This document shows positions 52,907 to 61,249 of a DNA stretch of 64,000 nt, piece by piece. Within the stretch, counting starts at the first letter, position 1, and each line of letters starts with the position of its first letter. The stretch is taken from the NCBI GenBank assembly GCA_965207995.1, contig CBDBNG010000001.1:644958-708957 (forward strand), given 5' to 3'. The DNA is from DAOUKH01 sp965207995. Lineage in GTDB: Bacteria; Chloroflexota; Dehalococcoidia; SHYB01. Position numbers and translations under genes: made by a program. The notes below the pieces were generated by a model. It was not told the origin of the DNA. It ran no database searches and was given only the letters and a program-made list of their open reading frames with translations.

Positions 52907-53827
52907 CTACTTTCCAATCGTCGGAAAGACGTCCGAGGCGAAGGCCTCCAGGCGCTCGATGTACTCGTCCACGCTGCTCGTCGGCGGCGTCGCGAACGTC
53001 GTGCCCGTGGCGCCGGCCTGTTTGAGACCGTCCATCTCCCGCAAGATCTCGTCTTTGTCCGTGGTCAGCTTGGGGGGTTCGAGGACCGTGTGCCGCATGT
53101 CCATCTTGGCCTCGAACAGCGGCATGATGACGTCGAAGGGCCGTGCGTCGTCCCGGTCCCGCCGCTCATGGATGTATGCGAGCTTCTCGGGAAGCTGCTC
53201 GCGGGTGACCTGCCACGGCTGCCAGCCGTCGCCGTAGGCCGCGGTACGGCGCATGGAAGGCGCCGAGTGGCCACCGATCCAAATGGGCGGATAGGGTTTC
53301 TGCACCGGCCTGGGGTCGAAAGCGATGCGGTCGAACTGAAAGTGCTTGCCCTGGTAAGCGGGCTCGTCGCTGGACCAGAGCTCGATCATTGCCTCGATCA
53401 TCTCGTTGGCGATTTCGCCGCGGTTGGTATGGTCTCCGCCCATGATGGCGAACTCGCGGCGCAGGTAGCCGACCCCCAACCCGACGATGGCTCGGCCGCC
53501 CGACAACCAGTCCAGCGTCGATACCATCTTCGCTAGCTCGACAGGATGGTGATAGCCGAGCACGATGACGGTGTTGACCAACCGGATGCGTTGCGTCGCT
53601 CCGGCGAAGACGCCCAGGGTCACCAACGGGTGCGGCCAGCGGGGCCCCATAACGGGGACCATCTTTTCGAGCATGATCGCGTGCTCGGGAACGCCGAGAA
53701 AGTCGAAGCCGAGCTCGTCGGCCTTCCGTGCCACGCGCAGCATGTCTTCGGCGGTCGCCTCAGCGGCCCACGACTCAGCGGCGTTCGGCTGAAGCGTCAC
53801 GCCCGGAACAGAAACGCCTATCTGCAT
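52907..53827 (-). CDS. LLM-class (luciferase-like) flavin/F420-dependent oxidoreductase
   Basis: This 306-residue TIM-barrel oxidoreductase has the family features MQIGVSVPGVTLQPN, ELGFDFLGVPEHA, LVTLGVFAGATQRIRLVNTVIV (in outline) and LDWLSGGRAIVGLGVGY, followed by PPIWIGGHSAPSMRRTAAYGDGW. Cofactor may be F420 or FMN; in this phylum both occur. It is convergent with the antiporter gene and downstream of the structured intergenic region. Confidence 0.9.
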   Translation of the reverse strand: MQIGVSVPGVTLQPNAAESWAAEATAEDMLRVARKADELGFDFLGVPEHAIMLEKMVPVMGPRWPHPLVTLGVFAGATQRIRLVNTVIVLGYHHPVELAKMVSTLDWLSGGRAIVGLGVGYLRREFAIMGGDHTNRGEIANEMIEAMIELWSSDEPAYQGKHFQFDRIAFDPRPVQKPYPPIWIGGHSAPSMRRTAAYGDGWQPWQVTREQLPEKLAYIHERRDRDDARPFDVIMPLFEAKMDMRHTVLEPPKLTTDKDEILREMDGLKQAGATGTTFATPPTSSVDEYIERLEAFASDVFPTIGK

Positions 53828-53923
53828 GGGAACCCTCCCCGCCGCTCGGCGGCCCGGTGATTCTACTCAAAATTGAAGCGGAGCGAAGACCTGCCGGAAC
53901 GTCCGAGCGAATGCGCCTCAAAA

Positions 53924-54056
53924 GGCGGCGTCCTCTGGGTGAGGGCAGAGGACGCCGGTGGGACACCCGTCCTGGAGGAGAACGGGCTCATGTAAAGCGC
54001 CCTGGAGGCGGTGGGCGCAGGTCGCCTTCGGCCCTTGGCTAGGGCAGGACCGAAGG
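53924..54056 (+). ncRNA. Candidate structured RNA: four consecutive hairpins, two exposing CCTGGAGG
   Basis: Within 133 nt there are four stems. The first is 11 bp (53927-53937 with 53946-53956); the next two are 5 bp (53966-53970 with 53982-53986) and 6 bp (53997-54002 with 54013-54018). The last is 7 bp with an inner 3 bp (54025-54031 with 54050-54056). CCTGGAGG occurs twice (53971-53978 and 54001-54008), in or at the edge of the loops of hairpins 2 and 3. It lies between nrdJ and the LLM oxidoreductase, both minus. I cannot match it to a known riboswitch or RNA, and the strand is uncertain. The rest of 53828-54109 shows nothing assignable. Confidence 0.4.
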
Positions 54057-54109
54057 TGTTACTTCATCGTTCGATATTCGCTCCCTTGCGGCAGGCTCCG
54101 CTTTGCCAT

Positions 54110-56641
54110 CTATCCGCACTTATTGAAGCCACAGGCGTGGCACATCAGGCAGCCCTCTTGGTACGCAAGCACGCCGGAGCAGTCGGGGCAGGTGACCGCC
54201 GACTCCGGCTCCTTCCAGGCTTCGAGCTTGGCGCCCTGAGCAGCCTCGGCGTTCTCCTCGGCCTTGCCGGGGTTGAACAGACCGAGCTGCGCGCCCTGCA
54301 TCGTAGGCTCGTTCCACATCTCGGCGGGCGTGCCGTCCTCGCCGGGCAGGTACTTGGCAAGGACGAGCGCCACGGCGTCCGGAGGCGAGGCGACCAGCAC
54401 CCCATCGTCCCAGATCGGGTTGCTGGTAATGCCTTTCATGTGGTGAATGATGGCTTCGAGGTCGACGCCGGCGCGCAGACAGAGCGAGATCAGTCGCGAG
54501 ATCGCCTCGAGGTGCGCCGCGTCCGTCGTGCCGGCCTTGCCCAACTGCGAGAAGACCTCGAACGGTTTTCGGGTGTCGTCGACGTTCACCGTGACGTACA
54601 TCGTGCCGTTGCCGGTGCGTACCTTGTGGGTCATGCCCACCATGGCGCGCGGGCGCTCGCGGGGGCGGCGAGGCACGGGGCCGGAGGCGATCTCTTCGGC
54701 CTCTTGCAGGACGGCCGGCGAGTCCTCGTGGACGTCCGCCGTCTCGCCGCTGCGGGCCTTCTCCGTCTGCCCCGTGCTGAGCACCTGCATGCTCTTCGAG
54801 CCGTCGCGGTAGATCGTCACGCCCTTGCAGCCGAGGTCGTAGGCGAGGTCGTAGACCATACGCACGTCTTCGACGCCGGCATCGTGGCTGAAGTTGACTG
54901 TCTTGGAGACGGCGTTGTCCGTGTACCGTTGGAAAGCAGCTTGCATCCTGACGTGCCATTCCGGTGAGATGTCGTGCGACGTGACGAAAACCTGCTGCAC
55001 CCACTCGGGGACGCCGGGCATGCCGCGCACTGAGCCGCGCGCCGCCAGCTCTTCCATCAGCTCGCTGCTGTAGAAGCCTTCACGCCGGGCCACCGCCTCG
55101 AAATGGGGGTTGACCTCGACGAGCCTCGTCCCGTCCATCACCGTGCGCACGTAGCTGAGCGCGAACAGGGGCTCGCAGCCACTGGAGCAACCGGCGATGA
55201 TGCTGATCGTGCCGGTGGGCGCGATGGTCGTGCGCGTGGAGTTGCGGAAGCGCGGGCCATCGTTGTGCTCGTAGACGCTCCCCTTCCACGCCGGGAAGAC
55301 GCCCCGCTCTTCCGCCAAGGCGATGGAGGCTTCGTCGGCCTTCTTTTGGATGAAGCCCATCACGTTCTCGGCGATCTCGACAGCCTGGTTCGAGTCGTAG
55401 GGCACGCCGAGCATGAGCAGAAGGTCGGCCCAGCCCATCACGCCAAGCCCGATCTTGCGGGTCCGCTTGGTGACTTCCTCGATCTTGGAAACCGGATAGC
55501 GGTTCATCGTCACCACGTTGTCCAAGAACCGGACCGACGTGAATACGGTCCGCTCCAAGCGGTCCCAATCGACCTCGACCGGATCCTCGAGGCCCGTTTC
55601 CTTGACCATCTTGGCGAGGTTGATCGAGCCGAGGTTGCACGACTCGTAGGCCATTAAGGGCTGCTCGCCGCAGGGGTTCGTCGCCTCGATAAGGCCCTCG
55701 TGCGGCGTGGGATGATCGGCGTTGATGCGGTCGATGAAGACGATGCCGGGATCGCCCGTCTTCCACGCGCTATTGACGAGCTGCTCGTAGACCTGGGCGG
55801 CGTTCAAGGAGCCCGCCACGCGGCCGGTCCGCGGGTTGAACAGCTCGTACTCTTCACCGGAACGCGCCTTCTCCATGAACCGCTCGGTCAGGGCGACCGA
55901 GATGTTGAAGTTCTGCAGCGACTTGTCGTCGTCCTTGACGTGGATGAACTTGAGGATGTCAGGGTGCTCGACGTTCAGGATGCCCATGTTGGCGCCCCGC
56001 CGCGTGCCGCCTTGCTTCACCACGTCGGTTGCCGTGTCGAAGATCTTGATGAAGGACACCGGCCCCGAGGCCACGCCGCCGGTCGAGCCGACGACGTCGT
56101 TCTCGGGCCGGAGCTGCGAGAAGCCGAATCCAGTACCGCCGCCACTCTTGTGGATGAGCGCGGTGTGCGTCGCCGACTCGAAGATGCCCTCCATGTTGTC
56201 GGGAACGGGCAGCACGAAGCAGGCCGAAAGCTGCTGGAGCTCGCGGCCCGCGTTCATCAGCGTGGGCGAATTGGGGAGGAACTCCAGACGCGCCAGCATC
56301 TGGTAGAACTCCTCCTCGATGGGCTCTATGTCGTGGCCGGGTTCCTCGACGCGGTCACCTTCGGCAAGGTTCCGCGCCACACGGCGGAACATCTCGTCGG
56401 GCGTCTCGACAATCTCGCCCTTCCGGTCCTTCGCCAGGTAGCGGCGCCGCAGGACCTCGAGGGAGTTTGCCGTGATCTCAAGACCGGGTATCTCGGACTC
56501 AACTTCGACAATGGGAGCGTGAAGCGCCTCTCCCCTCAATGGGGGATGTTCTTGGAGTACGTCGTGGGCGTAGCCGTTCAAGCCCGACGTCGCCGCTCGC
56601 AGTACGTCCTCAATGGGGTCACCGGTTGGACTAGAAGACAT
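54110..56641 (-). CDS. nrdJ: Adenosylcobalamin-dependent (class II) ribonucleotide reductase
   Basis: This 843-residue class II ribonucleotide reductase makes dNTPs using coenzyme B12. Visible are PNSPTLMNAGRELQQLSACFV (substrate-site Cys), SGGGTGFGFSQLRP, KQGGTRRGANMG, the active-site loop NPCGEQPLMAYESCNLG, and a C-terminal TSCPD-like region. A zinc-ribbon tail follows, with CPDCSG and CLMCHACGF. No N-terminal ATP cone is seen. Length is normal. It lies downstream of nrdR (148-nt gap), the repressor of RNR genes. No cobalamin riboswitch was recognised in the leader. Confidence 0.95.
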   Translation of the reverse strand: MSSSPTGDPIEDVLRAATSGLNGYAHDVLQEHPPLRGEALHAPIVEVESEIPGLEITANSLEVLRRRYLAKDRKGEIVETPDEMFRRVARNLAEGDRVEEPGHDIEPIEEEFYQMLARLEFLPNSPTLMNAGRELQQLSACFVLPVPDNMEGIFESATHTALIHKSGGGTGFGFSQLRPENDVVGSTGGVASGPVSFIKIFDTATDVVKQGGTRRGANMGILNVEHPDILKFIHVKDDDKSLQNFNISVALTERFMEKARSGEEYELFNPRTGRVAGSLNAAQVYEQLVNSAWKTGDPGIVFIDRINADHPTPHEGLIEATNPCGEQPLMAYESCNLGSINLAKMVKETGLEDPVEVDWDRLERTVFTSVRFLDNVVTMNRYPVSKIEEVTKRTRKIGLGVMGWADLLLMLGVPYDSNQAVEIAENVMGFIQKKADEASIALAEERGVFPAWKGSVYEHNDGPRFRNSTRTTIAPTGTISIIAGCSSGCEPLFALSYVRTVMDGTRLVEVNPHFEAVARREGFYSSELMEELAARGSVRGMPGVPEWVQQVFVTSHDISPEWHVRMQAAFQRYTDNAVSKTVNFSHDAGVEDVRMVYDLAYDLGCKGVTIYRDGSKSMQVLSTGQTEKARSGETADVHEDSPAVLQEAEEIASGPVPRRPRERPRAMVGMTHKVRTGNGTMYVTVNVDDTRKPFEVFSQLGKAGTTDAAHLEAISRLISLCLRAGVDLEAIIHHMKGITSNPIWDDGVLVASPPDAVALVLAKYLPGEDGTPAEMWNEPTMQGAQLGLFNPGKAEENAEAAQGAKLEAWKEPESAVTCPDCSGVLAYQEGCLMCHACGFNKCG

Positions 56642-56661
56642 CGCTTTTTCTCCATCTCTAC

Positions 56662-56680
56662 GCCCCGGGTTCCCCGGGGC
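56662..56680 (-). promoter_or_regulatory. GC-rich hairpin in the nrdJ leader
   Basis: An 8-bp perfect stem GCCCCGGG/CCCGGGGC with a 3-nt loop, 20 bp before the nrdJ start and just upstream of its GGAG. It could act as an attenuator or mark the nrdR-nrdJ boundary; no T-run follows. Confidence 0.4.
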
Positions 56681-56789
56681 TCGCTCTTCATGAAGCCTCT
56701 GATTGTTGTGTTACGTCCAATGCCTCGCAAGGGGGCCTTGTCACATAGGGGATGCGGGCCCGCGGCTTAGGAAAGGGAGGCCGGGCCGC

Positions 56790-57419
56790 TCACCCGTCCT
56801 CCGCAGCCTCGGGGCCGCCGGACGGCACGGCATCGGTGACCTCGTCCGGCGGCGCCTCGTCGGCCGTGACCATCCGCGCTCCTCGAGGCCGCCGCGGCCG
56901 CCGCCGCGCCGCGCGCGGCATCGGCTTCTCGCCCGGCAGCAGGGGAAGTTGCGCGGAGGTCGACCGGCTCTCCCGCGCCGCCATGAGCGATTCGATCTCG
57001 TCCCGGAAGTTGTCGATGTCGGCGAAGTCCCGGTAGACCGAGGCGAACCGGATGTACGCCACCCGGTCGAGGGCCTTGAGGCGGTCCATCACCATCTCGC
57101 CGATCAGCGACGACGAGATCTCGGCCCGGCCGAGATGCTGCACCTCGGCCTCCACGTCGGCGGTCAGCTTGTCGATCGCATTGACCGGCAGCGGCCGCTT
57201 GCCGCTGGCCTTGCGGATGCTCGCCGCCAGCTTCTCGCGGTTGAACTCCTCGCGGCGCTCGTCGCGCTTGACGACCTGCACCGCCGCCGATTGGACGCGT
57301 TCGTAGGTCGTGAAGCGCCGGTTGCAGCTCAGGCACTCCCTGCGCCGGCGTATGCCGTTCTCGGCTGCCCGAGAGTCGGTGACTTTGCTGTCCTCGTGGG
57401 CGCAATACGGGCACCTCAC
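56790..57419 (-). CDS. nrdR: Ribonucleotide reductase transcriptional repressor NrdR with long Arg-rich tail
   Basis: This protein has the NrdR zinc ribbon (MRCPYCAHED, then CLSCNRRFTTYE) and an ATP-cone domain (VVKRDERREEFNREKLAASIRKA in outline; RIRFASVYR-like IRFASVYRDF). It should repress nrdJ by sensing ATP/dATP. The usual length is about 150 residues; here it is 209, the extra ~55 being PRAARRRPRRPRG and an acidic end, perhaps additional nucleic-acid contact. It lies directly upstream of nrdJ. Confidence 0.93.
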   Translation of the reverse strand: MRCPYCAHEDSKVTDSRAAENGIRRRRECLSCNRRFTTYERVQSAAVQVVKRDERREEFNREKLAASIRKASGKRPLPVNAIDKLTADVEAEVQHLGRAEISSSLIGEMVMDRLKALDRVAYIRFASVYRDFADIDNFRDEIESLMAARESRSTSAQLPLLPGEKPMPRAARRRPRRPRGARMVTADEAPPDEVTDAVPSGGPEAAEDG

Positions 57420-57498
57420 GCTGTAACACTCCGCTGATCTCGCTACCTCGCCGCCGCCAAAAGTGCCACCCTACGATCCGAAATGACGGCTCTCTTCA

Positions 57499-57539
57499 GT
57501 GAAACACGTTTCGGGAATGATCACTCAGGAATGTTTCAC
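57499..57539. repeat. Everted parS-half-site-like inverted repeat in the nrdR leader
   Basis: GTGAAACA (57499-57506) and TGTTTCAC (57532-57539) are exact reverse complements, spaced 25 bp. Each equals one half of the ParB site TGTTTCACGTGAAACA, but in outward order. It lies just downstream of the predicted nrdR promoter and could be an operator. Confidence 0.4.
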
Positions 57540-57554
57540 CGGAAAGGTCGTAAG

Positions 57555-57583
57555 AGGGTACTCACGACGAGGGCGAATGTCAA
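57555..57583 (-). promoter_or_regulatory. Predicted nrdR promoter
   Basis: Minus-strand TTGACA (57583-57578) and TACCCT (57560-57555), 17 bp apart, about 135 bp upstream of the nrdR start. A 12-bp palindrome CTTGTCGACAAG (57636-57647) lies further upstream and may bind a regulator. The 57420-57803 interval holds these signals and the ftsZ terminator and no gene. Confidence 0.5.
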
Positions 57584-57738
57584 GCCCTTTCCCACAATCC
57601 ATTGTACCTCAATGTGGGCTTCACTACCAGATAGCCTTGTCGACAAGCCATGCACATTCCCGAGAAACCGCGCACAATTTTCCGACCTTTCCCACACGAA
57701 ACGCACGCCTCACGCACAGTCGCCGCCCGCCCCAAATG

Positions 57739-57786
57739 AGAAAAAGCGGGCCCGCCCTGGAGGGGGTGACGTCCCAGGGCGGGCCC
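57739..57786 (-). terminator. Rho-independent terminator of the ftsZ operon
   Basis: A 13-bp perfect GC-rich stem (57748-57760 with 57774-57786), 13-nt loop, followed on the minus strand by GCTTTTTCTC. This is a textbook intrinsic terminator 18 bp past the ftsZ stop. Confidence 0.9.
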
Positions 57787-57803
57787 GGAGGAGGGGGGCG
57801 TCG

Positions 57804-58916
57804 TTAGAACTCGATCGGCAGCTTGGAGTGGGTCTTGATCGGCTCCGCCTCTGCCGGCGACCGCTTGCGCAGGAACGGCGGCACGTCCAGGTCCGGATCG
57901 TCGGCCCCGCTGCCCCCGTTCATGAGGCGCTGGATCGTGTCCGGGCTGGCGAACGCCGTGCTCTGCTCCGACGGGAATCCCGTCGCGATGAGCGTGATCT
58001 TGACGTCGCTCTCCATCCGCGTGTCCGTCGACATACCGAAGAAGATGTCGGCGGCCGGGTCCACGGCCTTGCTGATGATCTCGGAAGCGGCATGGACCTC
58101 GGTGAGGGTGAGGTCGGGACCGCCGGTGATGTTGAAGAGCACGCCCTTGGCGCCCTCGATGGAGACGTCGAGCAGCGGGTTCGAGATCGCGGCGCGGGCC
58201 GCGTCCGTCGCCCGGTTGTCGCCTTTGCCGTAGCCCACGCCCATCATCGCCGAGCCGGCGTCGCTCATCACGGCGCGCACGTCGGCGAAGTCGAGGTTGA
58301 TGTCGCCGGGCACGGTGATCAGATCGGAGATCGCTTGGATGGCCCGGCGCAACACCTCGTCGGCGAGCTTGAAGGCGTCGCCGATGGTGACCTTGCGGTC
58401 GCACACCGCCACCAATGCGTCGTTGGGAATGACCAGAAGGGTGTCGACCTTCTCCCGCAGCCGGTTGATCCCTTCCTCGGCGCGGGCGCGCCGGTGGGCG
58501 CCTTCCCACTCGAAGGGCCGCGTTACCACGGCCACGGTGAGCGCGCCGCTATCCCGCGCCACTTCGGCGATGACGGGCACGGCGCCGGTGCCGGTGCCGC
58601 CGCCCATCCCCGCGGTCAGGAAGACCATGTCGCTCTCGCCGACGGTCTCGACGAGGTCGTCGCGGCTCTCCTCCGCGGCTTGGCGCCCTTTCTCAGGATC
58701 GCCGCCGACGCCGAGGCCGCGGCTGACCTGGTCGCCGATACGGATGCGGAGCGGGGCTTCGGCACGCATCAGCGCCTGCGCGTCCGTGTTGACGCACACA
58801 AAGCTGACCCCGTTGACCTGCTCCTTGAGCATCCGGGCGACGGCGTTGCAGCCTCCGCCGCCCACGCCAATGACTTTTACGTCCGCCATCCCTTTGAATT
58901 CGCTCTGTCCGCCCAT
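57804..58916 (-). CDS. ftsZ: Cell-division GTPase FtsZ
   Basis: This 370-residue tubulin homologue forms the Z-ring. The GTPase domain opens with VKVIGVGGGGCNAV and has the tubulin signature GGGTGTGAVPV and the T7-loop region DINLDFADV. The C-terminus ends LDVPPFLRKRSPAEAEP, matching the conserved FtsZ tail that binds FtsA. ATG 58916 is preferred over an in-frame start at 58958 because GGGAG lies close by. It lies 127 bp downstream of ftsA and is followed by a strong terminator. Confidence 0.97.
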   Translation of the reverse strand: MGGQSEFKGMADVKVIGVGGGGCNAVARMLKEQVNGVSFVCVNTDAQALMRAEAPLRIRIGDQVSRGLGVGGDPEKGRQAAEESRDDLVETVGESDMVFLTAGMGGGTGTGAVPVIAEVARDSGALTVAVVTRPFEWEGAHRRARAEEGINRLREKVDTLLVIPNDALVAVCDRKVTIGDAFKLADEVLRRAIQAISDLITVPGDINLDFADVRAVMSDAGSAMMGVGYGKGDNRATDAARAAISNPLLDVSIEGAKGVLFNITGGPDLTLTEVHAASEIISKAVDPAADIFFGMSTDTRMESDVKITLIATGFPSEQSTAFASPDTIQRLMNGGSGADDPDLDVPPFLRKRSPAEAEPIKTHSKLPIEF

Positions 58917-59043
58917 TGGTGCCACTCCCTCTGTGTTTGCTTTCGCCGGCTCTTGCATCCGGCGATTCCGCTGCCCGTGAGTCGGGCCGTTCGTCGTTGT
59001 CGTTTCCTTAGGCCGCCTTCTCCGTCACACCGCGTCCGGCCAA

Positions 59044-60312
59044 TCAGGCCCGTAACCCTTCGACCTGCCCGAACAGGCGGAAGCCCTTCGGCCGCTCTGC
59101 TTCTTGCCGAGCTGGACCCAAGACCGGGTCCCGGTACGTCCGCAGCAAGCCGAGCAGCGACGCATGGGCCGGCCCTTTCAGATCGCTTACCGCGCCGCCC
59201 TCCCGGTAAATGACGCCGCCGCCGGACGCCTCGCCCACGCGGGCGGGGACACCGAGCACCTCGCGGGCAAGGTCGGCGATGCTGGGAAGCGTGGCGACGC
59301 CGCCGGTGAGCACGAGGCCGGCCGGGTGCTTCCATCGCCGCGCACCCATCGCCGCTGCCCAGCCGAGCTGCAGCAGCTCCGTTAGGCGGAGCCTTATGAC
59401 TTCGAGCAGATAGCCCCGGCGGAAGCGCCGGTAGCCGCTGACCCCGTAGCAGGGGATGGTGACCTCTTCCTGCAAGGCCGCGCCCTCCAAGGACGCCGCC
59501 CCGTGATCGTGGAGAACTCCCTCGCCCACCGAGAACGACGTATTGAGTGCCGTCGCAATGTCGCTGGAAAGATGATGGCCGCCGACAGGAGCCGCCCCAG
59601 TTTGCAGCAGCATGTTGTTCAAATAAGTGGCCGCACCGGTCGTGCCCGCTCCAATATCCATATGGACGACGCCGGCCTCGGCCTCGGTCCCCTGCACGGC
59701 GGCGCGGCCCGCCGCCACGACGCTCGATAGGACCTCGTCGATCTCGACGCCGGCCATCCGGGCGGCCTGCCGAAGCCGCTCGACGGCTTCCTCGCCGGCG
59801 GTGACGACCCGCATCTCGGCTTGGACCAGCGCGCCCCGCATCCCCACCGGGCTGCGCCGGCAGAGATAGCCGTCGACACGGATCCCTCCGGGCGCGGCAT
59901 GGAGCAGAACGCCGTCGCGGCCCGCGGCCTGCATTTGCGCCGCCGCGCGCGCCTCCGCCACGTCCCGCTCGGTAATCACGCTGTCGGTCCGGCTTACGGC
60001 AACTTCACCGACGGCGTTGAACGACCGGACGTGCACGCCGGAAATGCCGGCGACGATCAGGGCGTCTCGGACCTTCCGTTCCAGGCCGGCGGACGCCAAC
60101 GCCGCCCGGATCGCGGCACCGGCTTCATCGACGTCCTCGACCATGCCCCGCCTCACTCCCATCGACTTGGCCCGGCCGAATGAGAAGATCTCGGCGCCGC
60201 GGTCGGCGGCCATTGCCGCGCCGATCACACGCACCATCGAAGTGCCCATGTCGATAGCCACCACCATCTCGGGGCCGTCGCGGCGCGGGTCTCTAGCCAC
60301 AGCGGCCTCCAC
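59044..60312 (-). CDS. ftsA: Actin-like cell-division protein FtsA
   Basis: This 422-residue actin-fold protein tethers FtsZ to the membrane. ATPase motifs are VVAIDMGTSMVRVIG (phosphate 1) and VVHMDIGAGTTGAATY (phosphate 2), with an SHS2-type insert carrying VHVRSFNAVGEVAVS. The expected C-terminal amphipathic helix is short (PKGFRLFGQVEGLRA). The GTG start at 60312 overlaps rsmH by 20 nt; a Met at 60267 would avoid the overlap but lacks a better ribosome site. Confidence 0.93.
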   Translation of the reverse strand: MEAAVARDPRRDGPEMVVAIDMGTSMVRVIGAAMAADRGAEIFSFGRAKSMGVRRGMVEDVDEAGAAIRAALASAGLERKVRDALIVAGISGVHVRSFNAVGEVAVSRTDSVITERDVAEARAAAQMQAAGRDGVLLHAAPGGIRVDGYLCRRSPVGMRGALVQAEMRVVTAGEEAVERLRQAARMAGVEIDEVLSSVVAAGRAAVQGTEAEAGVVHMDIGAGTTGAATYLNNMLLQTGAAPVGGHHLSSDIATALNTSFSVGEGVLHDHGAASLEGAALQEEVTIPCYGVSGYRRFRRGYLLEVIRLRLTELLQLGWAAAMGARRWKHPAGLVLTGGVATLPSIADLAREVLGVPARVGEASGGGVIYREGGAVSDLKGPAHASLLGLLRTYRDPVLGPARQEAERPKGFRLFGQVEGLRA

Positions 60313-61249
60313 GCTCCGCGAGCTTCCGCGCGACGCGGAGCTTGGCGCTGCGGCTGCGCGGATTGCGCCCCTTCTCGGCGGCGCTCGGAACGATGGCCCG
60401 CCGCGTCAGCACCTCGAGCGACGGCGTAAGCGGGTGGCCGCCGCCGGGCGCTCCCGGCACGTGGGCGAAGTCGGCGGACCGGTCGCGGAAGAAGTTCTTC
60501 ACGATCCGGTCTTCCAACGAGTGGTAGCTGATAACGGCGACGCGCCCCTCAGGTTTCAGCACGTCGACCGTGCCTTCCAGGGCCTGCTGGATGCCCGTGA
60601 GTTCGTCGTTGACGCAGATGCGCAGCGCCTGGAAGGTCCGCGTCGCCGGATGGATGCGATGCCGGCCGGGCGGGTAGGCCCCCGCGACGATACTCGCCAG
60701 CTCGGTTGTCGTTTCAATCGGACGTCGGGCGGCAATGCGGCGGGCGATGAGCCGGCTCTTGCGCTCCTGGCCGTACCGTCGCAGCACGCCGGCGAGCTCG
60801 TCCACGGCATACGTGTTCACCACGTCCTTCCCGGAGACCGGCCCCTCTTTGGAGAAACGCATGTCCAAGGGGCCTTCTTTAAGGAAGCTGAACCCTCGGT
60901 GCCCGGCCTCGAGCTGCATTGACGAGAGGCCCAGGTCGAAATAGACGCCATCGGCATTGAGGAAGCCGTGGTTGGAACATATATCGAGGAGGTCGCGGAA
61001 GTTGCCTTGCGCGAAGGTCGGGGACGGGTTGTAGGGAGTGAGCCGTTCGCGCGCAAGCGCGAGGGCGTCTTCGTCCGCGTCGATGCCGAGCAGACGTCCC
61101 TCGGGGCCACTCGCCTGAAGCACCGCGGTGGCATGTCCGCCCGCGCCCAGCGTGCAGTCCACGTAGCGGCCCCCGGACCGTACGGCGAGCCCCGTGACGA
61201 GCTCGGCCGCGAGCACCGGCTCATGCCCGGTCTTATGCGGACTCGCCAT
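60293..61249 (-). CDS. rsmH: 16S rRNA (cytosine-1402-N4)-methyltransferase RsmH
   Basis: This 318-residue SAM-dependent methyltransferase modifies C1402 of 16S rRNA. It has HEPVLAAELVTGL, YVDCTLGAGGHA (SAM motif I), GIDADEDAL, YFDLGLSSMQLE and the C-terminal ISYHSLEDRIVKNFF. The start at 61249 overlaps mraZ by 17 nt. Gene order mraZ-rsmH-ftsA-ftsZ is a shortened dcw cluster with no ftsL, ftsI or mur genes. Confidence 0.96.
   Translation of the reverse strand: MASPHKTGHEPVLAAELVTGLAVRSGGRYVDCTLGAGGHATAVLQASGPEGRLLGIDADEDALALARERLTPYNPSPTFAQGNFRDLLDICSNHGFLNADGVYFDLGLSSMQLEAGHRGFSFLKEGPLDMRFSKEGPVSGKDVVNTYAVDELAGVLRRYGQERKSRLIARRIAARRPIETTTELASIVAGAYPPGRHRIHPATRTFQALRICVNDELTGIQQALEGTVDVLKPEGRVAVISYHSLEDRIVKNFFRDRSADFAHVPGAPGGGHPLTPSLEVLTRRAIVPSAAEKGRNPRSRSAKLRVARKLAERGGRCG

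Noticed and set aside
53961..54045. Glycine or other known riboswitch in the four-hairpin region
   Set aside because: Small matches such as CCGAAGG occur but the consensus cores are absent, and no suitable downstream gene starts nearby.
56642..56789. Cobalamin riboswitch upstream of nrdJ
   Set aside because: Only 148 nt, no B12-box-like sequence, and only one GC-rich hairpin is visible.
57499..57546. A true parS centromere site
   Set aside because: Half-sites are in outward order and 25 bp apart; TGTTTCACCGGAAAGG matches the 16-mer at only 12 positions; no parAB genes nearby.
57586..57700. DnaA boxes or origin of replication between nrdR and ftsZ
   Set aside because: CCTTTCCCACA occurs twice but does not match TTWTNCACA, and there is no AT-rich unwinding region or dnaA/dnaN.
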